From contig DAOWIV010000164.1 of NCBI GenBank assembly GCA_030640725.1, forward strand, positions 1 through 9,604: a DNA stretch of 9,604 nt, given 5' to 3'. The notes under the pieces are model-generated. The model saw nothing but the letters and a program-made list of their open reading frames with translations, was not told the DNA's origin and did not search any database. This document shows positions 6,713 to 9,604 of this stretch, piece after piece; the first letter of the stretch is position 1; each line of letters starts with the position of its first letter. The stretch is from Methanosarcinales archaeon (lineage in GTDB: Archaea > Halobacteriota > Methanosarcinia > Methanosarcinales > Methanogasteraceae). Both the position numbers and the translations under genes were made by a program.

Positions 6713-6783
6713 ATTCGTGGTATTCGTGATAAAATCAGTAGCAGTAGAACCCAAATAACACGAATGGTGCGAATTGCACGAAT
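6713..6783. repeat. Intergenic inverted-repeat element of 9-nt ATTCGTG units (copy A)
   Basis: ATTCGTG occurs at 6713-6719 and 6722-6728, 9 nt apart. Its complement CACGAAT occurs at 6759-6765 and 6777-6783, with a degenerate unit TGCGAAT between them at 6768-6774, keeping the 9-nt period. The two clusters face each other across a spacer of about 30 nt. The element fills much of the gap between the symporter stop and arcS. A related element sits at 8890-8963. Confidence 0.6.
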
Positions 6784-6915
6784 GCCTGACATGCTGGCAA
6801 CTATCACATATCAGAGTGATTTTACTGCAAAATTCGATCGCGCCCCGATACGGATCGGATCGCCATGGATCGCAGGTCTGGGGCTACCATCTGCCGTGGC
6901 TGCGGAGGCGTTGAA

Positions 6916-8790
6916 ATGACCAGATATTTTGAGGTGACACAGAGGGACTGCGCTGCAAGGATCGGTAGACTGATGCTGGACCAGCGAATCCGGACCCCAG
7001 CTATCCTGAATTCCGAATTGCTCCGCAGGCGTAAGGGTAGCATCATCGATTGCGGATGTGTGTGGGATGATTGTATGATTGATGATCGCATGGTCGAATC
7101 GGTGGATCAGGGAAAGCTGCTGATACTGCCACATCGATCGCTGCCGCGGTATGCGCCGCAAGAACTGATCGACCGCTCTTTTGACTCTTCCGACTCTCTT
7201 AACCGCTCCTCCGAACCGCCCCGTAGCAATGGTGCGACAGGCGAGGTGGTCCACCCGATGCAGACCGCCGTACCGGAAGGACGTGATCTGTATGTAATCG
7301 GTGCGGCAGCCCTGCTCGAGAATCAGGCGAGGTTGCTCACACATACCGTGCTAAAACTGAAGAACAACACCAGTCCTGACACCGCCCTGTACGCTCCAGC
7401 GCTTGCAACTCCTGAGAATCTTGCAGTGCTGATCTATCTCGGGATCGATCTCGTTGATGACACCGCTGCAATCATAAAAGGATACCAGGATCGGTATCTG
7501 ACCCGCGAGGGAGAAAAACCTATTGATCGACTCCGTGAATTCCCGTGTGCATGTGAGGTCTGCACAAAAATCGAAACGCCGGAACGGTTGCAGGGCATGT
7601 CAGGACCAGAGCGTGCCAGACTGATCACACGCCACAATATCATCAAACTGGACGAAGAATTAAGATTGGTGCGTGAATGCATCCGTGACGGGATCTTACG
7701 GGACTACGTGGAGAAGCAATGCAGGTCTCGCCCGTATCTCACGGCGGTTCTCAGATTGCTGGATCAGGAGCATACATATCTGGAAGAGAGAACCCCGACG
7801 ATGCGGAAAAGCACCCTGATCGCAAACACCGCTGAATCACAAAATCGCGTCGAGGTGACCCGGTTCGCTGAGCGGGTGCTCTCGCGGTTTGCTCCGCCGG
7901 ATCCGTCGGGCACAGGTACCCTTGTGATACTCCCATGTTCTGCAAGAAAACCGTACTCGCACTCAATGTCACATGCAAAGTTCATCGATGCGCTCTCCGG
8001 GTACCGGTCGCAGGTCCACGAGATCATACTGACATCGCCGCTCGGGGTCGTTCCAAGAGAGCTTGAGACCATATACCCTGCTGCTCACTACGATATCGCG
8101 GTTACAGGGCAGTGGAGTCTCGATGAGACTGCGTGGGTAGCCTCGTGCCTGCGTGCGTATCTTGAGAAGCATGAGTACAAAAACATCATAGCGCATGTCA
8201 GCGGCGGGTTTGCAGAGGTCTGCAGGACGGTAGAGCAGGATCTGGGGATCGGGATCACGTATTCTGCAATCGACGACAAAAGCCCCCTCGCCGATGATTC
8301 GCTTGCCCGCCTGCGAGAGGCTGTTATGAGCAGCGTATCGGTGCAGCCGGCGAAATCGAAATCACGCCGCAAAAGATCCCCGCTCCGAACGGTTCGCGCG
8401 ATCGCTGATTACCAGTTCGGATTGGGGGTTGGAGAACAGTTGATCCCTGACCACGCGCAGATAAAATCGAGCAGGTCAGGGTTCTGGATATTTGCGGACG
8501 GCGCACGGATCGCAAGCTCCTCAGGATATGGTACGATTGCACTTACGCTTGCAGGCGCAGCCCGGATGCCTCCTGACATCTACCGAGTCCGGATCGATGA
8601 TTTCCTGCCAAAAGGATCGATCCTTGCGCCCGGCGTCGTCGATGCCGATCCGCAGATCAGGCAGATGGATGAGGTGATCGTGCAGGGCAGCATGGCAATC
8701 GGAGTGGGAAGGGCGCAGATGAGCGGGCGCGAGATGGTCGGGTCAAGCCGCGGGCTTGCTGTTGATCTGCGAGCGGTGGAGGGGAAGTGA
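6916..8790 (+). CDS. arcS: Archaeosine synthase ArcS (TgtA2-type, alpha subunit)
   Basis: Acts on preQ0 at G15 of tRNA after TGT has inserted it, leading to archaeosine, the archaeal tRNA-stabilising base. Seen (numbered from this ATG): an N-terminal TGT-like barrel beginning MTRYFEVTQRDCAARIG. A TGT-type zinc site CACEVC followed by the His of ITRHN. The ArcS signature P-C-x3-K-P-Y-x2-S-x2-H at 340-353 (PCSARKPYSHSMSH). A C-terminal PUA RNA-binding domain at about 520-622. At 624 aa it has a normal length for the family. An in-frame ATG at 6865 exists, but GGAGG at 6904-6908, 7 nt before 6916, and the family-like N-terminus favour 6916. No RaSEA or tgtA gene lies in the window. A T-run follows the stop. 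Confidence 0.93.
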   Translation: MTRYFEVTQRDCAARIGRLMLDQRIRTPAILNSELLRRRKGSIIDCGCVWDDCMIDDRMVESVDQGKLLILPHRSLPRYAPQELIDRSFDSSDSLNRSSEPPRSNGATGEVVHPMQTAVPEGRDLYVIGAAALLENQARLLTHTVLKLKNNTSPDTALYAPALATPENLAVLIYLGIDLVDDTAAIIKGYQDRYLTREGEKPIDRLREFPCACEVCTKIETPERLQGMSGPERARLITRHNIIKLDEELRLVRECIRDGILRDYVEKQCRSRPYLTAVLRLLDQEHTYLEERTPTMRKSTLIANTAESQNRVEVTRFAERVLSRFAPPDPSGTGTLVILPCSARKPYSHSMSHAKFIDALSGYRSQVHEIILTSPLGVVPRELETIYPAAHYDIAVTGQWSLDETAWVASCLRAYLEKHEYKNIIAHVSGGFAEVCRTVEQDLGIGITYSAIDDKSPLADDSLARLREAVMSSVSVQPAKSKSRRKRSPLRTVRAIADYQFGLGVGEQLIPDHAQIKSSRSGFWIFADGARIASSSGYGTIALTLAGAARMPPDIYRVRIDDFLPKGSILAPGVVDADPQIRQMDEVIVQGSMAIGVGRAQMSGREMVGSSRGLAVDLRAVEGK

Positions 8791-8797
8791 TCGCGGG

Positions 8798-8810
8798 TTT
8801 TTATTATTTT
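8798..8810 (+). terminator. T-rich terminator after arcS
   Basis: TTTTTATTATTTT begins 8 nt after the arcS stop codon. T-rich tracts without a required hairpin are the usual archaeal termination signal. Confidence 0.55.
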
Positions 8811-8889
8811 CTGGAAACGCCGGATTGTCTCGGGTAAGCACAACTATCAAAAATGGAGCGCTATTGAGCTACAAAGCCGTTAGTATCAT

Positions 8890-8963
8890 TAATCCGTGTA
8901 ATCCGCATCCATCTGTGGCTGATAAAAATTTTAGCCACTGATTTACACAGATTTCACTGATTA
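8890..8963. repeat. Intergenic imperfect inverted repeat, 31-bp arms, 12-nt loop (copy B)
   Basis: The left arm 8890-8920 and right arm 8933-8963 match at 23 of 31 positions as an inverted repeat, including the innermost GTGGCT/AGCCAC. The loop is A/T-rich (8921-8932). Within the arms the motif TAATCCGTG-TAATCCGCA repeats with a 9-nt step, as does its counterpart TAATCAGTG-AAATCTGTG when the right arm is read on the minus strand. The organisation matches the element at 6713-6783. Confidence 0.7.
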
Positions 8964-9102
8964 CGCCTATCTAATCGTACTTGTATTTGTCGGGTCGGCG
9001 TCATGGTTTTCAACCGACCAGAACAAATTAAAAAGTCTCCTGCACCGCGGAACCTTATCAGCCTCATGACCACACTAACGCCAAGTCCTGCCTGAAATTC
9101 AG

Positions 9103-9122
9103 CGGTTACCCCGGGGTATCCG
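9103..9122. promoter_or_regulatory. 20-nt near-perfect palindrome upstream of the pheS promoter, possible operator
   Basis: The core TACCCCGGGGTA (9107-9118) is a perfect 12-nt palindrome. It extends to 20 nt (CGG...CCG) with one mismatched pair at 9106/9119. It ends 14 nt before the TATA-like box at 9137. Its position and two-fold symmetry suggest a dimeric regulator site; no regulator is known to me. Confidence 0.35.
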
Positions 9123-9136
9123 GTTGACTACTACAC

Positions 9137-9145
9137 TTTTAATAT
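9137..9145 (+). promoter_or_regulatory. TATA-like box for pheS
   Basis: TTTTAATAT is the best A/T-rich box before pheS. It predicts a transcription start near 9165-9170, giving a leader of about 55 nt that contains the AGGATGG ribosome binding site at 9209-9215. Confidence 0.45.
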
Positions 9146-9221
9146 CCCCCCACAATACCTAACCGTGCAGCATATACTGCATACGGATTGTACACAACAG
9201 ACCCGCACAGGATGGCTCGAC

Positions 9222-9604
9222 ATGCAATTCACACCAAACGAAAAACGCGTACTTCTAACACTGAACGAACTGAAAGGATCAACACCGGCAGAACTTGCAG
9301 GGAAATCTAACCTGAATCCGGATGCCCTGATGCAATCAGCCTTTCTTCTGGAGGAAAGGGGACTTGTGGACGTTAAGGAATCCGTAACAAAAATTTACAC
9401 CATGACAGAAGAGGGGCGGGAATGTGCAAGCAACGGACTGCCTGAACGCTTGATACTCACATACATACAAGCCCACAACGAAAAAATCACGATTTCAGAT
9501 ATAAAAAGTAAATGTCCACCCGGCATGGCTGGGGTATCCCTCGGCTGGCTTCGGCGCAAGGGGTGGGTGGAGATTGTGGGTGGTGAGGTCATACCTGCCA
9601 GCGA
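9222..9604 (+). CDS. pheS: Phenylalanyl-tRNA synthetase alpha subunit, N-terminal part (runs off the window)
   Basis: Alpha subunit of the enzyme that charges tRNA-Phe with phenylalanine; it works as an alpha2beta2 complex with PheT. Only about 127 codons are present, with no stop before the window end. They encode the N-terminal winged-helix DNA/RNA-binding-like domains of the archaeal subunit. Seen: the start MQFTPNEKRVLLTL, then a helix-turn-helix segment ending FLLEERGLVDVKE, the TMTEEGRE hairpin, the GLPER motif, and LGWLRRKGWVEIVGG. All are landmarks of archaeal PheS. The catalytic class II domain would lie beyond the window. The start is supported by AGGATGG at 9209-9215 with a 6-nt spacer. 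An ATG at 9212 is out of frame. Confidence 0.9.
   Translation, partial: MQFTPNEKRVLLTLNELKGSTPAELAGKSNLNPDALMQSAFLLEERGLVDVKESVTKIYTMTEEGRECASNGLPERLILTYIQAHNEKITISDIKSKCPPGMAGVSLGWLRRKGWVEIVGGEVIPAS

Larger units (their letters stand above)
8791..9221. other. Intergenic region between arcS and pheS
   Basis: No convincing coding sequence is seen in these 431 nt. They hold, in order: the arcS T-run (8798-8810), a 31-bp imperfect inverted repeat (8890-8963), a small hairpin GGTCGG/CCGACC (8993-8998 and 9014-9019) followed by A-rich sequence, a 20-nt near-palindrome (9103-9122), a TATA-like box (9137-9145), and a second inverted repeat around the predicted pheS start site (9163-9187). Confidence 0.6.

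Noticed and set aside
6865..6915. Longer arcS start at ATG 6865 adding 17 residues with a CxxC
   Set aside because: The extension is not typical of ArcS, and the strong GGAGG at 6904-6908 is correctly placed for ATG 6916.

Overview
The window looks archaeal, most likely a euryarchaeote of the Methanomicrobia/Methanosarcinia type (methanogen, or an ANME/Syntrophoarchaeum-like relative). The evidence is an archaeosine synthase gene (arcS), an archaeal UPF0200 P-loop kinase, a stand-alone PurH2-type IMP cyclohydrolase, an archaeal-type pheS start, a CCA-less tRNA-Thr with U at the discriminator position, TATA-like promoter boxes, T-run terminators, and a secreted-type repeat protein ending in a dockerin. 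The species cannot be fixed from sequence alone.

Layout. Positions 1-2410 (+) hold a large mosaic surface protein that has probably lost its 5' end: Ig-like fragment, FN3 domain, seven 52-residue beta-propeller-type repeats, a sulfite-oxidase-fold domain and a dockerin. Convergent to it, 3370-2474 (-) is a broken P-loop ATPase resembling the DUF2791/BREX ATP-binding family. It lacks its Walker A region and is crossed by two in-frame TAG codons, but has no frameshift. At 4503-3434 (-) is a two-gene unit, a UPF0200 kinase followed by a compact PurH2-like protein. A tRNA-Thr(CGT) gene lies at 4616-4689 (+). It is followed by a sodium:solute symporter (4849-6687, +), archaeosine synthase ArcS (6916-8790, +), and the start of pheS (9222 to the window end, +).

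The right two thirds is mostly housekeeping: purine synthesis, tRNA-Thr, tRNA modification at G15, and Phe-tRNA charging. The left third is accessory: a shuffled extracellular protein and a decayed defence-like ATPase. The gaps on both sides of arcS each carry an imperfect inverted-repeat element built from 9-nt units related to ATTCGTG. The pheS promoter is preceded by a 20-nt near-perfect palindrome.

No complete new system is proven here. The strongest leads are: (1) the ATPase remnant whose only interruptions are amber codons, while all five other genes with visible stops end in TGA; (2) the PurH2-like protein with a shortened core and an active-site Tyr changed to Ile; (3) the 9-nt-period palindromic intergenic element; (4) signs of domain and blade shuffling in the propeller/dockerin protein.
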